Shown here piece after piece: positions 1 through 7,183 of a stretch of 10,051 nt of DNA. A program made the position numbers and the translations under genes. The notes under the pieces are model-generated. The model worked only from the letters and a program-made list of their open reading frames with translations, had not been told where the DNA came from and made no database searches. The DNA is from Chloroflexota bacterium (lineage in GTDB: Bacteria > Chloroflexota > Anaerolineae > UBA1429): contig JAAZBY010000356.1 of the NCBI GenBank assembly GCA_012513595.1, positions 1 through 10,051 of the forward strand. Reading direction: 5' to 3'. Numbering within the stretch: the first letter of the stretch is position 1; each line of letters starts with the position of its first letter.

Positions 1-53
1 AGTTGATGATGTAGTCGAGCTCCTCCTCGGTAAAGCCATAATGCCGGGCAAGG
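1..53 (-). pseudogene. Orphan C-terminal tail of an Eco57I-class DNA methylase (partial, runs off the window)
   Basis: Immediately after the stop codon of the methylase, a different minus-strand frame (codons from 52 down to 2) reads LARHYGFTEEELDYIIN and stays open to the window edge. From memory of the family, a Y-G-[FL]-T-E-E-E-[LI] segment is a common near-C-terminal element of Eco57I-type adenine methylases, often followed by an N-Y-D-I-K stretch. The upstream methylase already has its own complete C terminus, so this is a second, out-of-frame tail. The frame opens after a TGA at 101-103 and contains no ATG, GTG or TTG before the motif, so an independent gene start is not evident. It may be the displaced 3' end of the original methylase after a target-recognition exchange, or the result of a frameshift. 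With only 17 visible residues the family call is tentative. Confidence 0.5.
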
Positions 54-3000
54 CTAGTCGAAATCCGGGGTCTCCCGGGTTGTGCCGGGCCTTTCGCCGG
101 TCATCTTCATGAACCGCGCATAGGCTAGGCTGATATCGTCCCAGTGCTCGGCGAGGCCCAGGCTCTCCAACAGCAGCATGTCGGCCTGGTCGGTGATATT
201 GCGGATGCACTTGATGTCGTAGTTGCCCATCCACTTGCCGGCGTACTTGGTATAGATGACGTTCTGTGCCATGGCGCGCTGTGCGCGCTGTGAAAGGGCT
301 AAGAGCTCCTCCTGCACCGTCGCGGGCAGAAGCCACGGGGCGATGGGGGTACTGCCCAGGCCCGAAGACGTCACATGGAAGTCGTCACCTGTGGCTGCCC
401 ACCACGCCAGCGCCAGCGTGGATAGGGCAGTGACCAGGGCCAGGTCCCGCTTCTCCTGTGACGGGAAGCTCAGGGTGCCAATGCTTGTCTGGGAGATAGA
501 CTTCCCGCCTGCATCGTAGCTTGGAGGGTCCGCCGAGAAGGCACTGATGTAGTACAGGGCTGTGGTCTTGAACCGCAACTGGCTACTGGCGGGTCGCACG
601 GCCGAGCCAAGGCTGGCGCCGCTAGAAACGAGCTTCACGAACAGGTCGGCCAGGCCCGGGCTGTCGATCCTGGGCCAACCGAACTGCTCCAGCAAGGGGG
701 GCAATGACGAGTATGACAGGCACTCAAAGAGAGCCGGACGCAGATCCTCAACCCAACGATTCAGGGTGGTCGACATGATGCCCTTCCGAACCAGCCCACG
801 GTGGCCAATGCAGATAGAACTGCGCACTCCCAAACCAGCAGTAAAGAGTGCGGCGGGATTTCGCGAGAACGCCGAGACCCATATGCTGGTGAGCGTACGC
901 CTGCAGACAAGCCTGGCGTCCTCAAAAGACCGGCTGAACTGAAACGAGATGGGCAGGATCATCCCATAGTACGCACTGTTGCCCAGGAGGTTCACTGCTC
1001 TCTCGACGCACCACGCGTAGATGTCCGGGCAGTCGAGGGTGTCGAGGGCTCGAACCGTGTACGACTTGCGAACCTTGCTCGCAGACACATACGGCGGGTT
1101 CCCGATGATCACGTCAAACCCGCCCCGCTTCATGATCCCATAGTAGGCCGTCAGCCAGTGGAACGGCCTGTGGCTGGCCAGCCAGGCCGCATAGCCGGGG
1201 CCGTCGGGGTCCACGCCGTAGGTGTGCGCCAGGGCGCGGTGCAGGGTCTCGTCCAGCCGCTCCAGGCGGGCCAGCAGCGCCTGCTTGCCGCCGGCATAGT
1301 CCGCCGGGCGCATGTTTTCCTCGGTCTGCTGCCTCTGGAACTCGGCATAGGCCCGCTCGACGATCTCGGCCCCGTCCCGGATGCTCGCCAGCGCCGCGGC
1401 CACCTCGGGGTGGGCGTCGAGCATCATCCGCTGCATGGCCCGTTCGCCCGTGGCGGCGGTGCCCTCTTTCTGCGCGGTGAGGGCCTCCTCCACCTCGGCG
1501 AGCGTCGTAAAGCCCACCAGGGTGTTGCCGGCGCGGATGTTCAGGTCGATATCGGGCAGTGGCTCGATCCGCTCGCCCGCCTCCACCTGGGCGGCCAGCT
1601 TGAGGAAGAGGCGCAGCCGGCAGATCTCCACCGCCTCCTCCATGATGTCCACCCCGTACAGGTTGCGCAGGATGATCGTCTTGAGCACAAAGTAGCGCCG
1701 GTTGGGGTGCAGCGCCGTGTTGCCGGCCAGTGCCAGCGTACTCCGGAACGTTTCCGCGTGCGCGAAGCGCGTGGCCGGGGCCTCCTCGCAGAAGGACTGC
1801 ATCCGCTCCAGGCAGGCCTCGTAGAGCGGCTCGAGCAGGTTGAGCGCGGCAAAGAGAAAGGCGCCCGAGCCACAGGTGGGGTCGAGCACCGTCACCTCCT
1901 GGAGCGCCTGCCAGACGGCGGCCACCAAGGCGGGGTCCTCGGCGGCCTCGATGGCGTCCTGGATGAACTGGGTGATGTCCAGGTTCAGGGTGATCAGGTC
2001 GTTGGCCCGGCGGACGTCGCCGGCCCGCAGGCGGGCGCGCAGCTCCTCGCAGCGTTGGCGGCGGGCCACCGTCTCCCGCCAGATCTCGGTGGGCAGGGCG
2101 TACTCTGCCGGCGTCGGGCGGTTCCAGGCCGCGCGCGCCTCCAGGGTGCGCACCGGGCCCTCGCCCACCGCCTGGTGTAGGGTGGGCGGGTGGAGGCCGG
2201 CGGCGATCTCTGCGGGGAGGGGCAGGTCCACGCCGCGGCGCACGGCCGGGTAGATGTAGCGGTTCGGGTCGCTCTGCAGGTGCCGCCAGATGCCGTTTGG
2301 CCCGTCAAAGGCCTTGGGGCAGTACTGGCGGGCGCGGTCCAGCAGGTGGGGCAGGAGGGTGTTCCGGGCGATGTAACCGGTGATGTCCTCCTTGGTATAG
2401 TAGGCGCCCATCTGCTTCTGGTTGATGTACTTTTCAAAGATGTACCCGAGGACGTCGGGGTTGATCTCGTTGTCGGCGCGCAGGGGGCGCTCGTCGAGGT
2501 GCCAGCGGTACGAGTCAAAGAAGGTGAACAGCCCGGCAAACGCCGCGTCGGCGATCTGCAGGTTGTCCCCGTAGCGCTCCTCGATCGGGTGCCGCGCAAA
2601 GATGCCGCCGTTGAGGTACGGGACCTGGCCGAGGAGGGCGTGCACCTCCGGCGGGCGCTCCTGCGGCTCGGCCGCAAACCCCCGGAAAAAGAGGGTGCAG
2701 AGGAACTCCCGGTAGAAGCGGTCCGGCCCGCGCTGCCGGCTTGCATCCAGACAGTGGCGGAGGTAGTCCGGGTCGCTGTCTAGGAAGGGCTTCTTCTGGA
2801 TGAAATAGACGAACATCAGCCGGTTGAGCGTCACCGAGACGTACCAGCGCCGGTCCTCCTCGTCCGGGATGCCCTGCACGTGGGCCGCAAAGGCGTCATG
2901 CTCGGCCTGGAAGCGGTCGTAGAACGACTTGGTGACCTTTTCCAGGTCGAGCGTGCTCTGCACCCGGGCGCTCACATCGACGATGCCGAGCGATTCCTCC

Positions 3001-3425
3001 TCCTCGAGGGTGAACGACATGCTCTGCAGCCGCTGCAAGAGCGGCTCCTCGAGTTGCCCGGGGACGTGTGTGTAGGAGCGTGTGGCGATCGGGCGGCCCG
3101 GCTCTCGCCGCACCCACTCCCAGACGGTGCGCGACCGGGCGCCGTCCGTATAGATCAGGAGGTGCTGATGCACCTCCTTGCGCACCTGCTCCTCGATGCG
3201 GCGGCGCATGGCGTGGTTGGCGAGGGCACCGTCATCCCCCGGCGGCGGGCAGATGTAGACGCCAAAACCGCGCTTCTGCGCGACGGCCTTCAGCGTCAGC
3301 GTCCGCCCCTCCAGGGTGATGGCGAGGTCGGGGCCGGGCCGTTCCCAGCCCATCTCCTCGACGAAAAGCCGGCGCAGGTCGCCCTGGCGGAGGAGTTGTC
3401 GCGCGGAGTGCAGATCAAAGGACAT
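54..3425 (-). CDS. Eco57I-class N6-adenine DNA methyltransferase with target-recognition half (restriction/defence methylase)
   Basis: This 1123-residue protein probably methylates adenine N6 in a specific DNA target, marking self DNA for the nuclease-translocase encoded just upstream. Seen in the sequence: an N-terminal domain (about 1-150) with no clear PD-(D/E)XK residues; a helical pre-catalytic region containing GYIFEKYINQKQMGAYYT (about 327-344), typical of these methylases; SAM-binding motif I DPTCGSGAF (515-523); and catalytic motif IV NPPY (776-779). Residues from about 780 to 1123 should hold target recognition, and include GNYDIK near 1067-1072. The ATG at 3423-3425 is preferred because AGGAG lies 6 bases upstream; a longer open frame to 3548 overlaps the upstream gene and adds low-complexity residues. 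It lies 40 bases after the helicase stop, so the two are probably co-transcribed. G+C drops sharply after NPPY, suggesting the 3' third was acquired. The fold and reaction are secure; the target site is unknown. Confidence 0.92.
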   Translation of the reverse strand: MSFDLHSARQLLRQGDLRRLFVEEMGWERPGPDLAITLEGRTLTLKAVAQKRGFGVYICPPPGDDGALANHAMRRRIEEQVRKEVHQHLLIYTDGARSRTVWEWVRREPGRPIATRSYTHVPGQLEEPLLQRLQSMSFTLEEEESLGIVDVSARVQSTLDLEKVTKSFYDRFQAEHDAFAAHVQGIPDEEDRRWYVSVTLNRLMFVYFIQKKPFLDSDPDYLRHCLDASRQRGPDRFYREFLCTLFFRGFAAEPQERPPEVHALLGQVPYLNGGIFARHPIEERYGDNLQIADAAFAGLFTFFDSYRWHLDERPLRADNEINPDVLGYIFEKYINQKQMGAYYTKEDITGYIARNTLLPHLLDRARQYCPKAFDGPNGIWRHLQSDPNRYIYPAVRRGVDLPLPAEIAAGLHPPTLHQAVGEGPVRTLEARAAWNRPTPAEYALPTEIWRETVARRQRCEELRARLRAGDVRRANDLITLNLDITQFIQDAIEAAEDPALVAAVWQALQEVTVLDPTCGSGAFLFAALNLLEPLYEACLERMQSFCEEAPATRFAHAETFRSTLALAGNTALHPNRRYFVLKTIILRNLYGVDIMEEAVEICRLRLFLKLAAQVEAGERIEPLPDIDLNIRAGNTLVGFTTLAEVEEALTAQKEGTAATGERAMQRMMLDAHPEVAAALASIRDGAEIVERAYAEFQRQQTEENMRPADYAGGKQALLARLERLDETLHRALAHTYGVDPDGPGYAAWLASHRPFHWLTAYYGIMKRGGFDVIIGNPPYVSASKVRKSYTVRALDTLDCPDIYAWCVERAVNLLGNSAYYGMILPISFQFSRSFEDARLVCRRTLTSIWVSAFSRNPAALFTAGLGVRSSICIGHRGLVRKGIMSTTLNRWVEDLRPALFECLSYSSLPPLLEQFGWPRIDSPGLADLFVKLVSSGASLGSAVRPASSQLRFKTTALYYISAFSADPPSYDAGGKSISQTSIGTLSFPSQEKRDLALVTALSTLALAWWAATGDDFHVTSSGLGSTPIAPWLLPATVQEELLALSQRAQRAMAQNVIYTKYAGKWMGNYDIKCIRNITDQADMLLLESLGLAEHWDDISLAYARFMKMTGERPGTTRETPDFD

Positions 3426-3431
3426 GGCAGG

Positions 3432-3437
3432 CTCCTG
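3432..3437 (-). promoter_or_regulatory. Ribosome binding site that decides the methylase start
   Basis: CAGGAG on the minus strand, 6 bases before the ATG at 3423-3425. It sits in the 40-base gap after the helicase stop codon. It supports the shorter methylase start over in-frame candidates inside the helicase gene. Confidence 0.75.
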
Positions 3438-3465
3438 ACGGTCGTGAAGGGGCAGCCGGGCGCTC

Positions 3466-6400
3466 CTAGACGTGGCGCAGGCCCAGGGAGCAGACGATGG
3501 TCGGCTCGCGGTCCTCCGCCTCTTCCTCGACGAGGCAGAGGCGGCCATCGTCGCGGAGGCTCACCACCAGGTCGGCTAGGGCAGCGTCATCGATGCCTGA
3601 GCGCAACTGCCGGTTCAGCGCCTCGCGGGCCGCCTCGGTGAGGGGGTAGCGGTAGATATCGTCGATGGCGCGTTCTAGGGCGTCGGTGATCCAGATGGTG
3701 CCGCGCCCCTGCTGCGCGTGGCGGTCGAGGCGCTCATACGTGCGGTAGCGCGCCCCCGAGCGGGGGCCCAAGCGGCCGCCGATGCTCCTTTCCTCCTTCG
3801 CGATGTGTGCGACGGCCTTTTCGACCAAGGTGTGGTGCTGGTCCAAACGGGGCAGGGCCGGCTCATCCGGGGGGCACTCGGCAGCGCGGAGGATGTCATA
3901 CTGCGACTCGGTCACCGGTTGGCCATCGCCGTCCATCCAGGCCAGCGTATCGTTCCCCTCGCCGGTGCGCACGTAGACCAGGGCGCCCTCGGGGCGGGCC
4001 GCTGTGGACGTGTGCGCCTTGGTGGAATAGACCACCGCGGGCAACTCGGCGATGGCCTGCGCCAGCGAGGGGTCGCAGTCGGTGGCGTTCTTCCAGATCT
4101 GGTAGGCGTAGGAGGCCAGGTCGACGTCGCGGTCCTCCTCCCCATCGAGCAGGCCGGCCTTTTCGTTGTACAGGTCGAGGAGGACGGGCCCGCTCATCTC
4201 GTCCTCAAAGAACGCCTCGTCGGTACCGATCACTTCGGCGTTGTCTCGCAGGCGCTGGCGTAGGCGGCGGCGCAGCCTGAGGATCCGCTCGACCCCCTCG
4301 GCGGGCAGGAAGGAGTAGCATAGCACTCTATCGGACTGCTGCCCGATGCGGTCCACGCGGCCGGCCCGCTGGATCAGGCGGATGATGGCCCAGGGCAGGT
4401 CATAGTTGACGACGATGGCGCCGTCCTGCAGGTTCTGCCCCTCGCTGAGGACGTCGGTGGCCACCAGGATGCGCAGCTCATCTTCCCCAGGGATCCTGTC
4501 GCGCACCTCGTTGGAGACGGGGCTGAACCGGTGGGCCAGGTGGGTGGGGTCGCCATGGCCGCCCACGACGCCGGCCATCCCTCGGACGCCGCGCTGCTCC
4601 AGGCAGCGGCCCAGATAGTGCACCGTATCGGCAAACTGCGTGAAGACGAGCACCTTTTCCGTGGGGTGCTGCTCCTGCAGCAGGGCGGCGAGGGCCTCGA
4701 GCTTGGTGTCGCCGGAAGGGTCCCAGGGGCCGCAGGCGGCCAGGATAGTGCGAAGCCGGTCGGCGTCGGCGCGCAGGGCTTCGGCCAGGGTGGGGTGGAA
4801 GAACCTGGCCGGCAGCCACTTGAACCGCTTCTGGTAGAGCGTCGCGTAGGCTCGGTAGATCAGGGCGGCCCGGGCCGCATAGTCGGCCGGCGCTTGCGCC
4901 GGCGCGTCGGTGGAGAGGTCCCCGCGGATCATCTCGTCCACCGGCTCGTCCTCCCCCTCGGAGAGGTCGTCGATGAAATCGGGACGGTCGGTGTCCTCAT
5001 CGTTGAGGCGCGTGTCCAGCAGGGCGGCGTCCTGCGTGCCGATCGGCAGGGGCAGGGAGTTGTCGAGGGCATGGAGGAATATGTGGTTGCGCAGGATGTG
5101 CCGGTCGATCGACTCCAGGAAGACTGCCCCGCTGCTCTCCAGGCGCTTGAACAGGTTGGTGCGGCAAAAGCCCATCAGGCGCTTGCCGGCGCGGGAGAGG
5201 TCCGCAATGATGCGCTCCTCTTCCTTGCTGGCCGGCACCGAACTGTCCACGTAGGTGCCCAGGCCGTAGCGCGGCAGCGCCAGGCTGTCGATCGTCGACA
5301 CGACCTGGTCCGAGTAGAGGCGCGCGTACTGGTCGTTGGGGTCGTCATCGCGGATGTCAAAATCGACCCGCTTGGGGACGCGCTCCGGAAAGTAGGAGCG
5401 CCTCCCATCGGCCATGGTCAGATACTTGCGGCCGGTGTTGACGTCGGTCTCAGCATAGTTGTCGACGATAAAGCTACGCGTCCGCCGGATCATGTAGAGG
5501 CGCATCAGGTCGCGCCAGTCATCGGGGTGGAAACTAAGGTCAAAGGCGGCCAGGGAGTTCGGCGGGCTCTGCAGCTTCCGCAAAGCCTCCCTGCCCTTCG
5601 GGTCGCGCAGCAGCCGCTCGGGGCGGATGCCGAGGCCGACGTTATCCGCGACGAACAGGCGCAGCTGGTTGGAGAGGTCCAGGTAGGTCTTGTTGTAGGG
5701 CGTGGCGGAGAGAAGGATGCAGCGCGAGTCGTTCTTGCGCACGTACTCCTGGATGGCGCGGAAACGCTTGCCCTCGCGGTTGCGCAGGTTGTGGCTCTCG
5801 TCGATGACGACCAGACGGTAGCGCCGCAGGTCGTCCAGGTCCAGGAGGACGCGGCTCATGGACAGCACGCGTGCCCGTAGGCGGTACTGGTCGCGGTAGC
5901 TCTCCCACATGCTGACCAGGTTCTTCGGGCAGATGATGAGGGTCTCCAGGTCCTGGTCGTCTTCGAAGATGCGGGCCACCGCGGTGGCCATCAGGGTCTT
6001 GCCCAGGCCCACCACGTCGCCGATGAGCACGCCACCGCGTACGTTTAGGTGGTGCGCGGCGATCTGCACGGCGGCCTTCTGGAAGGGAAAGAGGCGATCC
6101 CGGAACTCGGCCGGGATACGGAACTCGCTGAGCCCCGCCCGGGCCTCCTGCGAGAGGTGGTAGGCCATCTTGATGTAGATGTGGTAGGGCGGCAGGGGCT
6201 CCTCACGCGCCCAGGACTGCTCGATGATCCCGATCAGGTCATCGGTGATGTCGATCGCGCCGCGGTCGGCCCAGCGCTTCTCGAACCAGTGCGATAGCTT
6301 GTGGCAGGCGTCATGGTCGAGCACGTCGACATTGAGCTCGCCCTGTTTGGAGAGACCCGCCATGGTGAGGTTGCTGCTGCCGAGGTAGCCGACCAGGGGA

Positions 6401-6858
6401 CTGATCGGGTCGTCCCGACGGCAGAGGTAGAGCTTGGCGTGCAGCGGATGCCTGAGGAACAGTTTGACGACCACTTGCCGCGCCTTGAGCTGGGCACAGA
6501 AGCGGCGGAGGCCGGCCTCGTCGGCATCGGTCGGCATGCCGATGGTAAGCTGATCGCGAAGTTCCTCGGCGAGGCGCTTTCTCAGGCGCGAGATGGTCTC
6601 ATTGTCGACAAGACCGTCATCGTCACCACCGTGGCGGTAGAGGATACGCAGCTGTTCGCGCGGAAGGCGCTGCATCCCCACGAGCAGGCGCACGCAACGC
6701 CCCTCGCCGCCGGGCCACTCGCTGATGCAGTCACTGAGCCCGCGCCAGCCGCGCAGGTTCAGGTACCCCACACAGAAATCGGCGGCATAAGACAGGCTCA
6801 GCGTCTGCTGGAGCCTTGGGAGCAGGCGGAGATCGATGTTGTCGTAGATGTTCGGCAT
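3466..6858 (-). CDS. PLD nuclease-SNF2 translocase fusion (helicase-like restriction/defence protein)
   Basis: This 1130-residue protein probably couples ATP-driven movement on DNA to cleavage. Residues about 1-200 form a phospholipase-D-type nuclease domain with one HKD-like set: H140 and K142 in HAKLYL, then SSN (161-163) and E174. A single set implies dimerisation to cut, as in the PLD restriction enzyme BfiI. A SNF2/HepA-type ATPase follows: Walker A GDVVGLGKT (280-288), DESH box (353-356), SAT (384-386), a long insert with an acidic stretch (about 618-642), VATDVLSEGQNL (799-810) and the arginine-finger motif QRAGRVDRIGQ (830-840). The last 240 residues or so match no domain I can name and may contact the methylase. 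The ATG at 6856-6858 follows GGAGGG at 10 bases. It is first in an operon with the methylase and lies behind a strong promoter. All ATPase motifs look intact. The link between motor and nuclease is inferred. Confidence 0.92.
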   Translation of the reverse strand: MPNIYDNIDLRLLPRLQQTLSLSYAADFCVGYLNLRGWRGLSDCISEWPGGEGRCVRLLVGMQRLPREQLRILYRHGGDDDGLVDNETISRLRKRLAEELRDQLTIGMPTDADEAGLRRFCAQLKARQVVVKLFLRHPLHAKLYLCRRDDPISPLVGYLGSSNLTMAGLSKQGELNVDVLDHDACHKLSHWFEKRWADRGAIDITDDLIGIIEQSWAREEPLPPYHIYIKMAYHLSQEARAGLSEFRIPAEFRDRLFPFQKAAVQIAAHHLNVRGGVLIGDVVGLGKTLMATAVARIFEDDQDLETLIICPKNLVSMWESYRDQYRLRARVLSMSRVLLDLDDLRRYRLVVIDESHNLRNREGKRFRAIQEYVRKNDSRCILLSATPYNKTYLDLSNQLRLFVADNVGLGIRPERLLRDPKGREALRKLQSPPNSLAAFDLSFHPDDWRDLMRLYMIRRTRSFIVDNYAETDVNTGRKYLTMADGRRSYFPERVPKRVDFDIRDDDPNDQYARLYSDQVVSTIDSLALPRYGLGTYVDSSVPASKEEERIIADLSRAGKRLMGFCRTNLFKRLESSGAVFLESIDRHILRNHIFLHALDNSLPLPIGTQDAALLDTRLNDEDTDRPDFIDDLSEGEDEPVDEMIRGDLSTDAPAQAPADYAARAALIYRAYATLYQKRFKWLPARFFHPTLAEALRADADRLRTILAACGPWDPSGDTKLEALAALLQEQHPTEKVLVFTQFADTVHYLGRCLEQRGVRGMAGVVGGHGDPTHLAHRFSPVSNEVRDRIPGEDELRILVATDVLSEGQNLQDGAIVVNYDLPWAIIRLIQRAGRVDRIGQQSDRVLCYSFLPAEGVERILRLRRRLRQRLRDNAEVIGTDEAFFEDEMSGPVLLDLYNEKAGLLDGEEDRDVDLASYAYQIWKNATDCDPSLAQAIAELPAVVYSTKAHTSTAARPEGALVYVRTGEGNDTLAWMDGDGQPVTESQYDILRAAECPPDEPALPRLDQHHTLVEKAVAHIAKEERSIGGRLGPRSGARYRTYERLDRHAQQGRGTIWITDALERAIDDIYRYPLTEAAREALNRQLRSGIDDAALADLVVSLRDDGRLCLVEEEAEDREPTIVCSLGLRHV

Positions 6859-6868
6859 CGGCTGGCGG

Positions 6869-6874
6869 CCCTCC
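6869..6874 (-). promoter_or_regulatory. Ribosome binding site of the PLD-SNF2 gene
   Basis: GGAGGG on the minus strand, 10 bases before the ATG at 6856-6858. The spacing is slightly longer than ideal, but no better-placed candidate or upstream in-frame ATG is apparent. Confidence 0.5.
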
Positions 6875-6887
6875 GTGACGCGCGCAG

Positions 6888-6905
6888 GGAGACGTGGGAA
6901 ACGTG
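6888..6905. repeat. Tandem imperfect 9-bp direct repeat in the leader
   Basis: Plus strand reads GGAGACGTG followed directly by GGAAACGTG (8 of 9 positions identical). It lies 30 to 47 bases upstream of the PLD-SNF2 start codon, inside the predicted 5' leader. It could be an operator or an RNA element, or chance in short high-GC DNA. No regulator gene is seen nearby. Confidence 0.35.
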
Positions 6906-6951
6906 GTGAGCGCTTGATGCAGCGCGTCTATCGAGACATGACGGGGGGAAG

Positions 6952-6966
6952 CCCCAGGCGCTGGGG
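6952..6966 (-). repeat. Perfect 6-bp hairpin in the predicted 5' leader
   Basis: CCCCAG, a 3-base loop, then CTGGGG form a perfect stem. It lies about 20 bases after the predicted transcription start and about 93 bases before the PLD-SNF2 ATG. No run of T follows on the minus strand, so it is not an obvious intrinsic terminator. It could stabilise the transcript or take part in attenuation. Confidence 0.4.
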
Positions 6967-6993
6967 AAGAGGAACCCAGGGTGCCCGAGGACC

Positions 6994-7021
6994 ATTCTAC
7001 AACCGCATCAGGCACTGTCAA
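6994..7021 (-). promoter_or_regulatory. Sigma70-type promoter of the PLD-SNF2/methylase operon
   Basis: On the minus strand a perfect -35 hexamer TTGACA (7016-7021) is followed after 16 bases by TAGAAT (6994-6999), one mismatch from TATAAT. It faces the PLD-SNF2 gene. The predicted start point near 6987 gives a leader of roughly 130 bases. Such a close match is notable in a GC-rich intergenic stretch and suggests the module is transcribed independently of the upstream genes. It is predicted from sequence only. Confidence 0.7.
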
Positions 7022-7057
7022 CAGCATCCGCGTCTGCGCTGCCCCCTCCTCTGGACT

Positions 7058-7099
7058 GCGCGGGCGCCTGTCCCGAGGGCTTCCGAGGGGCGCCCGCGC
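7058..7099. repeat. 11-bp perfect inverted repeat with 20-base loop
   Basis: GCGCGGGCGCC (7058-7068) and GGCGCCCGCGC (7089-7099) are exact reverse complements separated by 20 bases. The structure begins 37 bases upstream of the -35 hexamer of the restriction operon and about 85 bases after the glycosylase stop. It could end transcription of the glycosylase operon, but it lacks a T-run on the minus strand. It could equally be a regulator-binding site. The role is inferred from position. Confidence 0.55.
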
Positions 7100-7120
7100 T
7101 CTGCACCGCCTCACGTCACC

Positions 7121-7140
7121 AAGCCAGAGGGGCTTGCCCC
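7121..7140. repeat. Nested, mutually exclusive short inverted repeats
   Basis: AAGCC (7121-7125) can pair with GGCTT (7131-7135), and GGGGC (7129-7133) can pair with GCCCC (7136-7140). The two stems share bases, so only one can form at a time. They lie 44 to 63 bases past the glycosylase stop. They could help terminate or protect the 3' end of that transcript. Both stems are only 5 bp and may be chance. Apart from the listed repeats, promoter and ribosome binding site, nothing recognisable was seen in the gap 6859-7183. Confidence 0.3.
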
Positions 7141-7183
7141 GACCGGCCGCCGCCAGATCCCCCCGGGCCGGCGACCCCCCTAC

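Noticed and set aside
801..2180. Long plus-strand open frame opposite the methylase gene
   Set aside because: It is antisense to a strongly supported gene, its translation is biased in composition with no recognisable motifs, and long antisense frames are expected in GC-rich coding DNA. The same applies to plus-strand frames at 2190-2783, 2880-3641, 4531-5880, 6848-8275 and 8164-9294.
3426..3548. N-terminal extension of the methylase to 3548
   Set aside because: It would overlap the end of the PLD-SNF2 gene, adds a low-complexity Arg/Ser/Ala-rich segment, and lacks a good ribosome binding site. The ATG at 3423-3425 has AGGAG at ideal spacing.
4886..4903. 8-bp perfect inverted repeat (GCCGGCGC, 2-base loop, GCGCCGGC)
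   Set aside because: It lies inside the PLD-SNF2 coding sequence within an Ala/Pro-rich linker, where GC-rich codons readily create such palindromes. There is no other sign of a regulatory or mobile element.
7058..7099. Intrinsic terminator call for the 11-bp inverted repeat
   Set aside because: The stem is strong but the loop is 20 bases and no T-run follows on either strand, so I list it only as an inverted repeat of uncertain role.
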